DNA from: Rhizobium sp. ARZ01
GTDB lineage: Bacteria > Pseudomonadota > Alphaproteobacteria > Rhizobiales > Rhizobiaceae
Length of the DNA stretch: 64,000 nucleotides
Reading direction: 5' to 3'
Assembly (NCBI RefSeq): GCF_014851675.1
Contig: NZ_JACVAE010000002.1
Span: 248,001 to 312,000 of the forward strand
In this document: positions 35,973 to 44,508 of the stretch, in pieces
How positions within the stretch are numbered: position 1 is the first letter of the stretch
How the letters are laid out: each line of letters begins with the position of its first letter
Program-made: the position numbers and the translations under genes
Notes under the pieces: generated by a model
What the model was told of the DNA's origin: nothing
What the model saw: only the letters and a program-made list of their open reading frames with translations
Databases searched by the model: none

Positions 35973-37007
35973 TCAGACGATCTCGCCCGCCTGCGGTCCC
36001 CAGGTGTCGGTCATGGCAAAGCCGTTGGCCAACGGATCGGTCGGATCAAGCGCGACCTGATGCAGGCCGAAGGTCCAGCCACGACCGGTGATGGTCGGGA
36101 TGATCGCCTTGCGGCCGGCGACTTCCGTCTCCGCCTGCAGGCCGACTTCGAATTCGGAGCCGATGATCGAGCGCGACTTGAAGGTGTCACCGACCTTGAC
36201 CTTGCCGCGGGCGTGGAGCGTGGCGAGGTTCGCCGAATTGCCCGTGCCGCAGGGCGAGCGGTCGACGCGACCCGGCCACATGGTCGTTGCGGTGCGGATC
36301 GTGCCGTCTTCCTCGCGGTCGCGGAACATCACATAGGCGATACCGTTGATTTCAGGGATTTCCGGATGGACGACCGGCATCGCCTTGTTGATCAGGTCCT
36401 TCAGCACCATGCCGGCGTCGACCAGCTTGCGGGCGTTGGCCTTTTCGATCTTCGTGCCGATCTGGTCGACATCAACAAGCGCATAGAAGATGCCGCCATA
36501 GCTGATGTCGAAGCGCACGCGGCCCCAGTCGGGCGTGTCGATCTCCGCGTCGAGCTCGTGGGCGAAGGACGGCACCATCGTCAGCTTGACCTTCTCGCAG
36601 CGGCCGTCGCGGCAGGTCGCCGTCGCCCGGACGAGACCTGCGGCCGTATCGAGCGTGACGATCGTTTCCGGCTCCTTCATCTCGATTATGCCGCTTTCCA
36701 GCAGCGCCGTCGTGATGCAGATCGAGTTGGAGCCGGAGGAGGCGTGTGCCTGGTCGGCCTGCAGGATGATGAAGCCGGCATCGGCTTCCGGGCGCTTGGC
36801 CGGCAGCAGCAGGTTGACCGAACCGGTCGCAGCCGCGCGCGGCTCAAGGCACAGCCACCGCCGCAGGCTGTCATCGACCGTGTTGATGTAGTTGAGCTGC
36901 TCGGCGATCGTATTGCCGGGGATCTTCGGCACGCCGCCGATCGCGACCTTGCCGATCTCACCCTCGCAATGAACGTCCAGCAGCTGGATCGTACGTTTCC
37001 ATCTCAT
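35973..37007 (-). CDS. Proline racemase family enzyme (Ser/Cys type)
   Basis: A 344-residue proline racemase-superfamily protein (epimerase or dehydratase of hydroxyprolines or related amino acids). The first catalytic position, Cys in MCGHG of classic enzymes, is Ser (S91 in HASSGSN), and the second is Cys (C253 in DRSPCGTGNS). Ser/Cys pairs are known in a subgroup with 4-hydroxyproline 2-epimerase and/or trans-3-hydroxyproline dehydratase activity. The substrate here is uncertain. The ATG at 37007 has GGAG about 9 bases upstream (the GTG at 37020 is less likely). It is the last gene of pxpB-pxpC-racemase, beginning 4 bases after the pxpC stop. Confidence 0.88.
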   Translation of the reverse strand: MRWKRTIQLLDVHCEGEIGKVAIGGVPKIPGNTIAEQLNYINTVDDSLRRWLCLEPRAAATGSVNLLLPAKRPEADAGFIILQADQAHASSGSNSICITTALLESGIIEMKEPETIVTLDTAAGLVRATATCRDGRCEKVKLTMVPSFAHELDAEIDTPDWGRVRFDISYGGIFYALVDVDQIGTKIEKANARKLVDAGMVLKDLINKAMPVVHPEIPEINGIAYVMFRDREEDGTIRTATTMWPGRVDRSPCGTGNSANLATLHARGKVKVGDTFKSRSIIGSEFEVGLQAETEVAGRKAIIPTITGRGWTFGLHQVALDPTDPLANGFAMTDTWGPQAGEIV

Positions 37008-37011
37008 CGTT

Positions 37012-38028
37012 TCATTCTCCACTCATGTGATATGTGGGGCGCCGCACGCTCGACCCGTCCTTGCGGGCAAGCGATGCGAGCGTTGCAATGTCGTCGAGTG
37101 CCCGCCGTTGGCGAACGATCGCCGCGACGGCTTCTGGCCTGTCGATCCGAACGAACTTCAAATGAGCACCGACCGGTGCCTGCGCCAGTCGCCACAAGTC
37201 GGCCTCGATGACATTGGCGATCTTCGGATAGCCGCCGCAGGTGTTGGCTTCGGCAAGCTGGATGATCGGCTGCCCCGATGGCGGCACCTGCACCGTGCCG
37301 GGCATGATGCCGTGCGAGAACAGCTCAAGCTTCCGCGTGAGTGCCAGTTCCGGTCCGATCAGGCGATAACCCATGCGGTTGGCCTCGTTGCTGACGCTCC
37401 ACGCGGTCGAAAAGAACGCTTCCAGCGCTGCGTCGGTAAAGGTGAGGTACTCCGCCGAGGGCAGGACGCGCAGGGCGATCGGGCTCTCATTGGGCGCCGC
37501 CCCGTCGCGCAGGTCCTTTGGATCGATGCCGATGCCGCCTACGGGAAGCGCAACGGATCTACCGCCTTCCATAAGCGGAAGCGTGTCGCCGCGGTTAAGG
37601 CCGCGTCCCTGCAATCCGCCAAACCCGCTCTTCAGGTCGGTGGCGCGCGAACCAAGCACTTGCGGCACGTCCAGTCCCGCGCCGGCCGCGAGATAGGCGC
37701 GCGCACCGGCGCGCGGCAGCCCGAGCGTCAGCGTGTCGCCGGCGCGCGCCGCCTCGGCCCACCACGACGGTAGCGTCCGGTCGCCAAGTGTGACCGCACA
37801 GTCCGCACCGGTGACGGCGAAGGTCATGTCACACAGAAAGCGCAGGCGGAAGGGAAAGAGCGAGACTTCGATGCCGGCCGCGTTCGCCTCGTTGCCGATC
37901 AGGAGATTGGCCGCCGACAATGCCGGCGTGTCCATGGCACCCGACCAGCCGACGCCGACGTCGAGAAAGCCGGGCCGACCGAGGTCCTGCACACTGTTGA
38001 CCGCGCCCGTCGAAAGAATCTCGATCAC
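37012..38028 (-). CDS. pxpC: 5-oxoprolinase subunit C / KipA-type carboxyltransferase protein
   Basis: A 338-residue protein of the PxpC (KipA, allophanate hydrolase subunit 2) family, related to the carboxyltransferase domain of urea carboxylase. Typical segments are the start MIEILSTGAVNSVQDLGRPG, a GIGGxP-like loop and HGIMPGTVQVPPSGQPIIQLA. With PxpB and PxpA it forms the ATP-dependent 5-oxoprolinase in E. coli. Its start overlaps the pxpB stop (ATGA-type overlap at 38025-38028). A biotin carboxylase and carriers are encoded in the opposite arm of the cluster. Confidence 0.9.
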   Translation of the reverse strand: MIEILSTGAVNSVQDLGRPGFLDVGVGWSGAMDTPALSAANLLIGNEANAAGIEVSLFPFRLRFLCDMTFAVTGADCAVTLGDRTLPSWWAEAARAGDTLTLGLPRAGARAYLAAGAGLDVPQVLGSRATDLKSGFGGLQGRGLNRGDTLPLMEGGRSVALPVGGIGIDPKDLRDGAAPNESPIALRVLPSAEYLTFTDAALEAFFSTAWSVSNEANRMGYRLIGPELALTRKLELFSHGIMPGTVQVPPSGQPIIQLAEANTCGGYPKIANVIEADLWRLAQAPVGAHLKFVRIDRPEAVAAIVRQRRALDDIATLASLARKDGSSVRRPTYHMSGE

Positions 38029-38705
38029 AGCTCGATCCTTTCTGCCCGGAAGCGGATCCGATCACCCGGACGGAAGGCGGCCGGCGGGTCGCGCAAGGGA
38101 TCGAACAGCGCCATCTCCGTTCGCCCGATGATATGCCAGCCGGACGGTGCCGTTACCGGCATGATGCCTGCCTGCGCACCGCCGATGATCACCGACCCGA
38201 TCTCCACTTTCATGCGCGGCACCGCCCGGCGCGGCATGGCAAGGCTGGGATCGAGCCCGGACAGATAAACAAAGCCCGGCATGGCGCCGACCGCAGCAAC
38301 GGAATAGTGCCCTTCCGAATGCCGCCGCACCACCTCCTCGGGCGTCAGGCCGCAATGTTGCGCAAGAGCCGCGAGGTCCTCTCCGGTAGCGCCGCCATAG
38401 GTGACCGGCACCTCGATCTCGCGACCGGCGACAACATCGGGAACGATGTTGTGCCAGGCGGCGTCGAGCTTGCGTTCCAGCTTCTCCGGCGCAATCGCGA
38501 CCGGATCGAAGACGACCATCAGGTTGTTCATGCCCGGGACGGTCTCGCGAACGCCGTCCACCCCGCGCAACGCCTTGGCCACCGCCCAGATCCGCTCTTG
38601 CGTCGCAGGCGAGAATACCGAATCCGCCGCATCGAGCAGCACGGCGCCCGCGCCCTCCATGCTGATTACCGGATTTTCGCTTTTGCTGATCAAACGAGGA
38701 TCCAA
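38025..38705 (-). CDS. pxpB: 5-oxoprolinase subunit B / KipI family
   Basis: A 226-residue PxpB (KipI, allophanate hydrolase subunit 1) family protein. IEVPVTYGGATGEDLAAL, the HSEGHYSVAAVGAMPGFVYL and MPRRAVPRMKVEIGSV segments, and the PSGWHIIGRT motif are diagnostic. The TTG at 38705 keeps the family N-terminal strand (LISKSENPVIS); a later ATG at 38660 would remove it. The ribosome binding site is weak. It is divergent from pxpA, with a perfect operator-like palindrome in the 168-base gap. Confidence 0.88.
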   Translation of the reverse strand: MDPRLISKSENPVISMEGAGAVLLDAADSVFSPATQERIWAVAKALRGVDGVRETVPGMNNLMVVFDPVAIAPEKLERKLDAAWHNIVPDVVAGREIEVPVTYGGATGEDLAALAQHCGLTPEEVVRRHSEGHYSVAAVGAMPGFVYLSGLDPSLAMPRRAVPRMKVEIGSVIIGGAQAGIMPVTAPSGWHIIGRTEMALFDPLRDPPAAFRPGDRIRFRAERIEL

Positions 38706-38738
38706 TCCGAACGGCGTTGCAGGATTGACGATGACGCT

Positions 38739-38752
38739 TCTGATATATCAGA
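38739..38752. promoter_or_regulatory. Perfect palindrome in the pxpB/pxpA divergent promoter
   Basis: TCTGATATATCAGA is identical to its reverse complement over 14 bases. Its position between the divergent arms suggests one operator for both. The CTGATATATCAG core looks like sites of GntR-type regulators, but no regulator gene is nearby. Confidence 0.55.
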
Positions 38753-38873
38753 CCGATCCGCAATCCAACTGCTTTCATCATGCGTCGGCGGCCGCATCGC
38801 ATCAACTGCGCTTTGGGCGGGACAGATGGACCAAATGCTCCTAAAACCATGGCGAGAGCGAGAGGAGACGAAA

Positions 38874-39647
38874 ATGACCGACGAGCCCCTGAGCGTCGAT
38901 CTCAATTCGGACATGGCCGAGGGTTTTGGCGCCTACCGGATGGGGGATGACGAGGCGATCCTGCGTGTCGTGACGTCAGCGAACATCGCCTGCGGCTTTC
39001 ATGGCGGCGACCCCGAAATCATGGCAACGGCCTTCGCCCTTGCCCGCGAGCGGGGTGTCGCCGTCGGCGCGCATCCCGGCTTCCCGGACCTGTGGGGTTT
39101 CGGCCGCCGCAACATCCCCTTCTCCGCCGGCGAGATCGAACGGCTCGTCGCCTACCAGATCGGCGCCGCCCAGGCGCTTTCCGCCTATGCCGGCCATCCG
39201 ATCACCCACGTGAAGGCCCATGGCGCGCTCGGCAACCTCACCCAGCAGGACGCCGAAGTCGCAATGGCGGTCAACCGGGCGATCAAGGCCGTCGATCCGA
39301 AGCTCGTCTGCCTCGTGATCGCGCTTGGCCACCAGCAGCGCCAGGCGAACGCGATGGGGCTGACAACAGCCTCGGAGATCTTCGCCGACCGGGCCTATAC
39401 CGATGAAGGCCATCTCGTCCATCGCAGCCAGCCGGGTGCCGTCATTCATGACCCGTCTGAAGCTGCCGCGCGTGTCGTGCGCATGGTTCGGGCCGGCGCG
39501 ATCGAGACCGTGACAGGCAAGTGGATCGACACGCCAATCGATTCGATCTGCGTCCACAGCGATACGCCGGCGGCCGTGACGATCGCCCGCACCGTCCGCG
39601 ACGCGCTAGAGGCCGACGGCATCGCGGTGCGCAATTTCCTCAAGTAA
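38874..39647 (+). CDS. pxpA: 5-oxoprolinase subunit A (LamB/YcsF family)
   Basis: A 257-residue LamB/YcsF-family protein with the signature SVDLNSDMAEGFG at the start and ANIACGFHGGDP, AHPGFPDLWGFGRR and HVKAHGALGN motifs. In E. coli it is the subunit of 5-oxoprolinase that acts with PxpBC to convert 5-oxoproline to glutamate using ATP. AGGAG lies 8 bases before the ATG at 38874; the much longer frame has no family similarity. It is first in the plus-strand arm, followed by biotin carrier and carboxylase genes. Confidence 0.9.
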   Translation: MTDEPLSVDLNSDMAEGFGAYRMGDDEAILRVVTSANIACGFHGGDPEIMATAFALARERGVAVGAHPGFPDLWGFGRRNIPFSAGEIERLVAYQIGAAQALSAYAGHPITHVKAHGALGNLTQQDAEVAMAVNRAIKAVDPKLVCLVIALGHQQRQANAMGLTTASEIFADRAYTDEGHLVHRSQPGAVIHDPSEAAARVVRMVRAGAIETVTGKWIDTPIDSICVHSDTPAAVTIARTVRDALEADGIAVRNFLK

Positions 39648-39659
39648 GCGGAGACGAGG

Positions 39660-40103
39660 ATGGATCTCGAAGTCATCGAACGGCTGATGCAGATGCTGTC
39701 GAGCTCGGATGTCGAGGAGTTGGATGTGACGGAGGGCAACTTGCGCATCCGGCTTGCGAAGCACGCGCGTGGCAGCGATACGCCGATAGCGAGCAGGCAA
39801 AACGCGCATTCGGCAATCCCGGCCCCTATCTCGGCGGAAGCCGTCGTCGGCAGCGACCTGCACACGATCGTGGCCGGCCTGCCGGGCACCTTCTACCGGG
39901 CGCCGGCACCCGGCGCTGCACCGTTCGTCGATGTCGGCGACGGCATCAGCGACGGCCAGCAGCTCGCGATCGTCGAGGCCATGAAGATGATGAACCCGGT
40001 GGAGGCCGATTGCGACGGCACGGTGCTGGAGATCCTGCTTGACGACGCCGCAGCCGTACAGCCCGGAACCCCTCTGTTCCGCATCGGCAAGATGGCCGGC
40101 TGA
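39660..40103 (+). CDS. Biotin carboxyl carrier protein (AccB-like)
   Basis: A 147-residue AccB-like carrier. An N-terminal helical segment (1-35, LIERLMQML-type) is linked by a short Ala/Pro-poor linker to the biotinyl domain (about 70-147) with EAMKMM and biotin lysine K109. The family PLFRIG end is present. It would be biotinylated by BirA and carry CO2 between the biotin carboxylase and a carboxyltransferase. It starts 12 bases after pxpA. A dedicated acetyl-CoA carboxylase accBC normally lies elsewhere in Rhizobiaceae, so this is likely a paralogue. Confidence 0.88.
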   Translation: MDLEVIERLMQMLSSSDVEELDVTEGNLRIRLAKHARGSDTPIASRQNAHSAIPAPISAEAVVGSDLHTIVAGLPGTFYRAPAPGAAPFVDVGDGISDGQQLAIVEAMKMMNPVEADCDGTVLEILLDDAAAVQPGTPLFRIGKMAG

Positions 40104-40146
40104 CCATGCCCCAAACCATTCGCCCTGATCTCGGTTGGACCACGTC

Positions 40147-41523
40147 ATGACAAGACGTTTCAGCACCGTCCTCATCGCCAATCGCGGCGAGATCGCGCTT
40201 CGCATTCTGCGAGCATGCCGGGAACTGGGCCTTGGAACCGTTGCCGTGCATTCGGAAGCCGACCGTACCTTGCGGCATGTAGAACTCGCCGACCATTCAA
40301 TCTGTATCGGCCCCGCCCCATCGAGCGCAAGCTATCTCGACATGCACGCACTGCTGCTCGCCGCCCGGCATTCGGGCGCCGATGCCATCCATCCCGGCTA
40401 TGGGTTTCTCTCTGAGAACGCGGCATTCGCGAAGATGGTGGAGGATGCCGGCCTTGTCTTCATCGGCCCGCCATCGCATGCGATCGCGCTGATGGGCGAC
40501 AAGGTTTCGGCGAAGGCGGCGATGCGCGCGGCCGACGTGCCCTGCGTGCCCGGTTCCGACGGCACTCTTCCCGACGACCCGACCGAAATCCGGGCAATCG
40601 CCGAGGCCACCGGTTATCCGCTGATCGTCAAGGCGGCGGGCGGTGGCGGCGGGCGCGGCATGCGCGTCGTCCGCCGCCCGGACGATCTGGCGAACGCCGT
40701 AGCGGTGACCCGCGAGGAGGCCGGCCGCGCGTTCGGCAATCCGGCGCTCTATGTCGAACGCTTCCTGGAACACCCGCGCCACGTCGAGATCCAGGTCCTG
40801 GCCGACGCGCACGGCAATGCCGTCTATCTCGGCGAGCGCGACTGCTCGGCACAGCGGCGTCATCAAAAGGTCGTCGAGGAAGCCCCTGCGCCGGGCATCG
40901 GCCGTCAACTGATCGAAATGATCGGCAGGCGCTGCGCGCAGGCGTGCCTTGCCATCGGCTATCACGGCGCCGGCACCTTCGAATTTCTCTACCAGGATGG
41001 CGCGTTCTTCTTCATCGAGATGAACACCCGCGTCCAGGTCGAACACCCGGTCACCGAAATGGTGACGGGCATCGACATCGTGCAGGCGCAGCTTCGCATC
41101 GCGCAGGGCGAACCGCTGGGTTTCCGGCAGGAGGACATCCGCCTCACCGGCCACGCGATCGAATGCCGCATCAATGCGGAGGATCCGTTCCGCTTCACGC
41201 CATCGCCCGGAACGGTGGAACGCTACGTTCCGCCGGGCGGCTTCGGCATCCGCGCCGACAGCCACCTCTATTCCGGCTACGAGGTGCCGCCGCACTACGA
41301 TTCCCTGATCGCCAAGATCATCGCCCACGGCGCGACCCGTGAGGAGGCGCTCCTCCGCATGCGGCGGGCGCTTTCTGAAACGACGATCGATAGCATCCGT
41401 ACCAATATCCCGCTGCACCTGAAACTGCTCGACGAACCAGGCTTCGTTGCCGGCGGTTTCGATATCCACCATCTGGAACGGTTGCTCCAAGGTGACTCCT
41501 CGATTGGAGGTAAATCGCGATGA
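40147..41523 (+). CDS. Biotin carboxylase (AccC-like)
   Basis: A 458-residue biotin carboxylase. ATP-grasp signatures [11 protein letters not shown], ECxxQRRHQK-type [16 protein letters not shown] and [16 protein letters not shown] with RINAEDP are all present. It carboxylates biotin on a carrier protein with ATP and bicarbonate. The ATG at 40147 ([15 protein letters not shown]) is used; the TTG at 40135 is less likely and the ribosome binding site is modest. It is 43 bases after the carrier gene, and its stop overlaps the start of the next gene. It is probably the catalytic partner of the cluster. Confidence 0.9.
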   Translation: MTRRFSTVLIANRGEIALRILRACRELGLGTVAVHSEADRTLRHVELADHSICIGPAPSSASYLDMHALLLAARHSGADAIHPGYGFLSENAAFAKMVEDAGLVFIGPPSHAIALMGDKVSAKAAMRAADVPCVPGSDGTLPDDPTEIRAIAEATGYPLIVKAAGGGGGRGMRVVRRPDDLANAVAVTREEAGRAFGNPALYVERFLEHPRHVEIQVLADAHGNAVYLGERDCSAQRRHQKVVEEAPAPGIGRQLIEMIGRRCAQACLAIGYHGAGTFEFLYQDGAFFFIEMNTRVQVEHPVTEMVTGIDIVQAQLRIAQGEPLGFRQEDIRLTGHAIECRINAEDPFRFTPSPGTVERYVPPGGFGIRADSHLYSGYEVPPHYDSLIAKIIAHGATREEALLRMRRALSETTIDSIRTNIPLHLKLLDEPGFVAGGFDIHHLERLLQGDSSIGGKSR

Positions 41524-41933
41524 CCGACGACATCGCCGCCCGGCTGGAAGACCTGATGGTGCGCTACGGCATTGCCGAACTCGACATCGAGGAAGGTGGC
41601 CTGCGGCTGTGCCTGCGACACCGCTCGTCTCATGTCCGGGCGCCCGGCGGCACGGCAACTGGGCCAGTGGCGGCCGCATCCACCCTCCGTGCCACGAGCT
41701 TCGGCACGCTGCATCTGTCGCATCCCGCCAGCTGCGCCGCCCCGCCACTCCTGCCCCGCAAGGTCCGGCGCGGCGAGATCATCGCATATGTCACGGTCGG
41801 TCCGCTCCTGCGCCCGATCCTCGCCGAGCGCGACGCCGTGCTTGTCACCCAATTGCGGGCGGAAGGGGAAGAGATCGGCTATGGCGATCCGCTGTTCGAG
41901 GTGAGGGAGGACCGGGCTCAGGCCTGTGCATAG
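41520..41933 (+). CDS. BCCP-like protein lacking the biotin lysine
   Basis: A 137-residue AccB-like protein. The N-terminal helix ([20 protein letters not shown]) parallels that of the carrier at 39660. The C-terminal part aligns without gaps to the carrier's biotinyl domain for about 46 residues from G85, ending in GDPLFEV against GTPLFRI. However, EAMKM is replaced by TVGPL and the lysine by P95. It therefore cannot be biotinylated in the usual way. Its ATG overlaps the carboxylase stop (ATGA, 41520-41523), so it is translationally coupled. A structural or adaptor role in a carboxylase complex is inferred. Confidence 0.75.
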   Translation: MTDDIAARLEDLMVRYGIAELDIEEGGLRLCLRHRSSHVRAPGGTATGPVAAASTLRATSFGTLHLSHPASCAAPPLLPRKVRRGEIIAYVTVGPLLRPILAERDAVLVTQLRAEGEEIGYGDPLFEVREDRAQACA

Positions 41934-42020
41934 GCGGTTCAGCATTCCCGTTGTCGACTCTTGACCGACGGGCCGCGACCGGAGAAATTCACGCGCGAAT
42001 TTCTCTTTTCGGACCTTTCC

Positions 42021-42824
42021 ATGACCAAGCTCATCGTCTTCACCGACCTTCACATGACGCCCGAGGGCACCACCATCATCGGGCTGGATCCGTATGATCG
42101 CCTGCGCAAGGGCATCGACCACGTCAACCTTCACCATCCAGATGCCGATCGCGTCATCTTCACCGGCGATCTGACACACCGAGCCGACCATGCCTCCTAC
42201 CTGCGGCTGAAGGGTCTTCTCGCCACACTGTCTCCGCCGGCGGCGATCACCATCGGCAACCACGACAAGCGCGAGCGCTTCCTGGAAGTCTTCGATCACG
42301 TCATGCCGGATGAGGACGGTTTCGTGCAGCAGGTAATCGACTTTCCCGACTGCCGGGTGCTGCTGCTCGATACGCTGTTTGCCCCGCCCTATGACTATCC
42401 TGCAAGTCACTCCGGCCTTCTCTGCGACCGACGCCTCGCCTGGCTCGACCGCAAGCTGGCGAAGGCGGAAAAACCTGTTCTTCTCTTCATGCACCACCCG
42501 CCGCATCGCACCGGCTTCACCGGAATGGACGCGATCCGCCTGACCAACGAAGCCGCGTTCTACGAGCTGGTGCTGCGCCACGGAAACGTGCGACACATTT
42601 TCGCCGGCCACGTCCACCGCACCATTGGCGGCTCGCATCACGGCATACCGTTTTCGATCTTCAAGAGCCCTGTCCACCAGCAGCCGATGCCGTTCGACAT
42701 GGCCAACGCCTCGCTGTCGGTCGATGAGCCCGGCGCCTACGGGATCGTGGTGCTGACGCCAGAGGGCCTGCAGGTACATAACGAGGACTACGAAATCGCC
42801 CGGCGCGACAGCGCCATCGCATAG
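42021..42824 (+). CDS. Metallophosphoesterase, cyclic-nucleotide phosphodiesterase-like
   Basis: A 267-residue calcineurin-like phosphoesterase of the CpdA/GpdQ type. Metal-ligand motifs are FTDLH (D9, H11), FTGDLTHRADH, IGNHDKR, MHHPPH and GHVHRT. It most resembles class III cyclic-nucleotide phosphodiesterases, so cAMP hydrolysis is a reasonable guess and would complement the cyclase gene at 33249; other phosphodiesters are possible. The ATG at 42021 (MTKLIVFTDLHM) starts the fold; the frame before it has no similarity. It follows the pxp/acc operon by 87 bases. Confidence 0.88.
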   Translation: MTKLIVFTDLHMTPEGTTIIGLDPYDRLRKGIDHVNLHHPDADRVIFTGDLTHRADHASYLRLKGLLATLSPPAAITIGNHDKRERFLEVFDHVMPDEDGFVQQVIDFPDCRVLLLDTLFAPPYDYPASHSGLLCDRRLAWLDRKLAKAEKPVLLFMHHPPHRTGFTGMDAIRLTNEAAFYELVLRHGNVRHIFAGHVHRTIGGSHHGIPFSIFKSPVHQQPMPFDMANASLSVDEPGAYGIVVLTPEGLQVHNEDYEIARRDSAIA

Positions 42825-42924
42825 CGATCCGCAGCTTCTCCATTTCGAAAGGCCGGAACCCTATCCGCCAGAGCGCGTTTGGCTTGGTGAAGGGACCGAA
42901 AGACCCAACCGGAAGGAGAAGGTT

Positions 42925-43563
42925 ATGTACAGGATCCTCATGGCTGTCGTCGCACTTGCGTTGGCAGGTGCGACGACAGTCCACGCTGAAGAAAAGAAGA
43001 ACAACCCCGGGCTCGGCGCCGCCACCGGCGGGGCGGCAGGCGCTTTGACCGGTGCGCTTGTTGGCGGGCCCATCGGCGCTGCGATCGGCGGTGTGGCCGG
43101 CGCGACCCTCGGTGCGGCCGCCTCCGTTCCGCCCGCAGCGCGCACCTACGTGATCGAGCACCCGGTCGAACCGGTCGTGCTCGCAGGTCAGCTCACAGCG
43201 GAAACACGCCTGCGGGAAGACGTCGTGCTGACGCCGATTCCCGATCATCCCGACCTTGCCTACGTTTATGTGGACAACCGGCCGGTAATCGTGCGCACCC
43301 GCGACCGAAAGGTCATCTATGCCCAGGCACCCGAGACGACGGGCAGCATCGTTCCGGCGGTGCCGGAGACGACGATCACTTATATCGAGCGCAACCCGGT
43401 CGGGCCGGTCGTGCTTGAAGGGCCTGTTGCAGCCGGCACCGTCATTCCGGACGATGTCGACCTTGTGCCAGTTCCTGACAGCCCCGACTACGGCTATATC
43501 TATGTGGAGGAGCGCCCGGTCCTGATCGAGCGCGGCACCCGTAGGGTCATCTGGCTGCGCTGA
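42925..43563 (+). CDS. Exported DUF1236 protein with two repeats
   Basis: A 212-residue exported protein: signal peptide 1-21 (MYRILMAVVALALAGATTVHA), then a glycine-rich hydrophobic region (30-70, GGxxG repeats resembling glycine-zipper segments), then two copies of the DUF1236 repeat (about 74-130 and 139-212), each with a Y-VYVDNRPVIVR or YIYVEERPVLIERGTRRVI strand. DUF1236 is common and poorly understood in Rhizobiales envelopes. AAGGAG lies before the ATG. It is likely monocistronic and ends in a hairpin terminator. Confidence 0.82.
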   Translation: MYRILMAVVALALAGATTVHAEEKKNNPGLGAATGGAAGALTGALVGGPIGAAIGGVAGATLGAAASVPPAARTYVIEHPVEPVVLAGQLTAETRLREDVVLTPIPDHPDLAYVYVDNRPVIVRTRDRKVIYAQAPETTGSIVPAVPETTITYIERNPVGPVVLEGPVAAGTVIPDDVDLVPVPDSPDYGYIYVEERPVLIERGTRRVIWLR

Positions 43564-43583
43564 CCGTCCCCGCTTCAAGGCCG

Positions 43584-43606
43584 ACGGCCCGCGCTGCGGG
43601 CCGTTT
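43584..43606 (+). terminator. Terminator after the DUF1236 gene
   Basis: ACGGCCCGC (43584-43592) and GCGGGCCGT (43596-43604) form a perfect 9-bp stem with a 3-base loop, followed by a short T-run. It lies between convergent genes and may serve both. Confidence 0.7.
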
Positions 43607-43610
43607 GGCA

Positions 43611-44279
43611 TTACGGGTTGTCGGGGTAGCCCGTAGCACGCGTCAGAGCGTCGATCACCTCACCGTCGGATACCTGCGCAAAATCGAGATAGTGCGGGCC
43701 CACGGCGCGAAAATCGTGCGGTCGCAGGAGGCAGACGACCCTGTCTGCAGACACGCTCAGCAGCTCGATAGCCTCCGGCGGAGCAACCGGTATCGCGAGG
43801 GTGATCGAGTGCACACGCTGCAGGCGCAACGCCTTCAGCCCGGCAGCGAGCGTGGCCCCGGTCGCCACGCCGTCATCCGTCACGATCACGTTGCGCCCTT
43901 CCAGCGCCACCGCCGACCTCCCGCCGAGATAGGCTATTCGCTGGCGATCGATCTCCGCGATCTGGAGCGCGACCTCCGTCTCGACGTAGGCCCGCGTGGC
44001 ACCGCTGCAGGCAAGCAGGTCGCTGTTGAACACCGTCTGCGGCGCGCTGCAGCCCGCGACCGCGCCGATTGCGACCTCGTGGTTCCAGGGAGCACCGATC
44101 TTGCGAACAAAGAGGAGATCGAGTTCGGCACCGAGCCTCGCCGCGATCTCCGTTCCGACGGCAACGCCGCCGCGGGGAATGGCAAGGATCACCGGTCGCT
44201 CGACAGGCTCGCGCGCCAGCACGTCTGCGAGCCTGCGACCCGCATCCGCTCGATCGGCGAACTGATAGACCTCAGGCAT
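43611..44279 (-). CDS. Phosphoribosyltransferase family protein
   Basis: A 222-residue protein with a type I phosphoribosyltransferase fold. The PRPP-binding motif is VIVTDDGVATGATL, and AIPRGGVAVGTEIA is the conserved upstream strand. The LRPHDFRAVGPHYLDFAQVSD tail is shared with stand-alone erythromycin-esterase-linked or ComF-like PRTases of unknown substrate. The ATG at 44279 has GAGGA about 8 bases upstream; the frame to 44333 has no such site. Nucleobase specificity cannot be assigned. Confidence 0.82.
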   Translation of the reverse strand: MPEVYQFADRADAGRRLADVLAREPVERPVILAIPRGGVAVGTEIAARLGAELDLLFVRKIGAPWNHEVAIGAVAGCSAPQTVFNSDLLACSGATRAYVETEVALQIAEIDRQRIAYLGGRSAVALEGRNVIVTDDGVATGATLAAGLKALRLQRVHSITLAIPVAPPEAIELLSVSADRVVCLLRPHDFRAVGPHYLDFAQVSDGEVIDALTRATGYPDNP

Positions 44280-44508
44280 TCGGCATTCCTCGCGACCAAG
44301 GAAGACGTATGAAATTGCGCCCCATATTAGCAAATTCGTTAATGTCTTGCAGATACTGAATGATGCAGATGGACAGACTCCGCAGGGTCAGGAGCTGCTC
44401 CCAGATGCCGGTTGGCATTTGCATTCTCCATGACGGAGCTCACTCCCCATTTCGATTTCGTCACGCCGCCGCGAAACATCGGCGAATGTCTCTGCTCGTG
44501 AGGATTCC

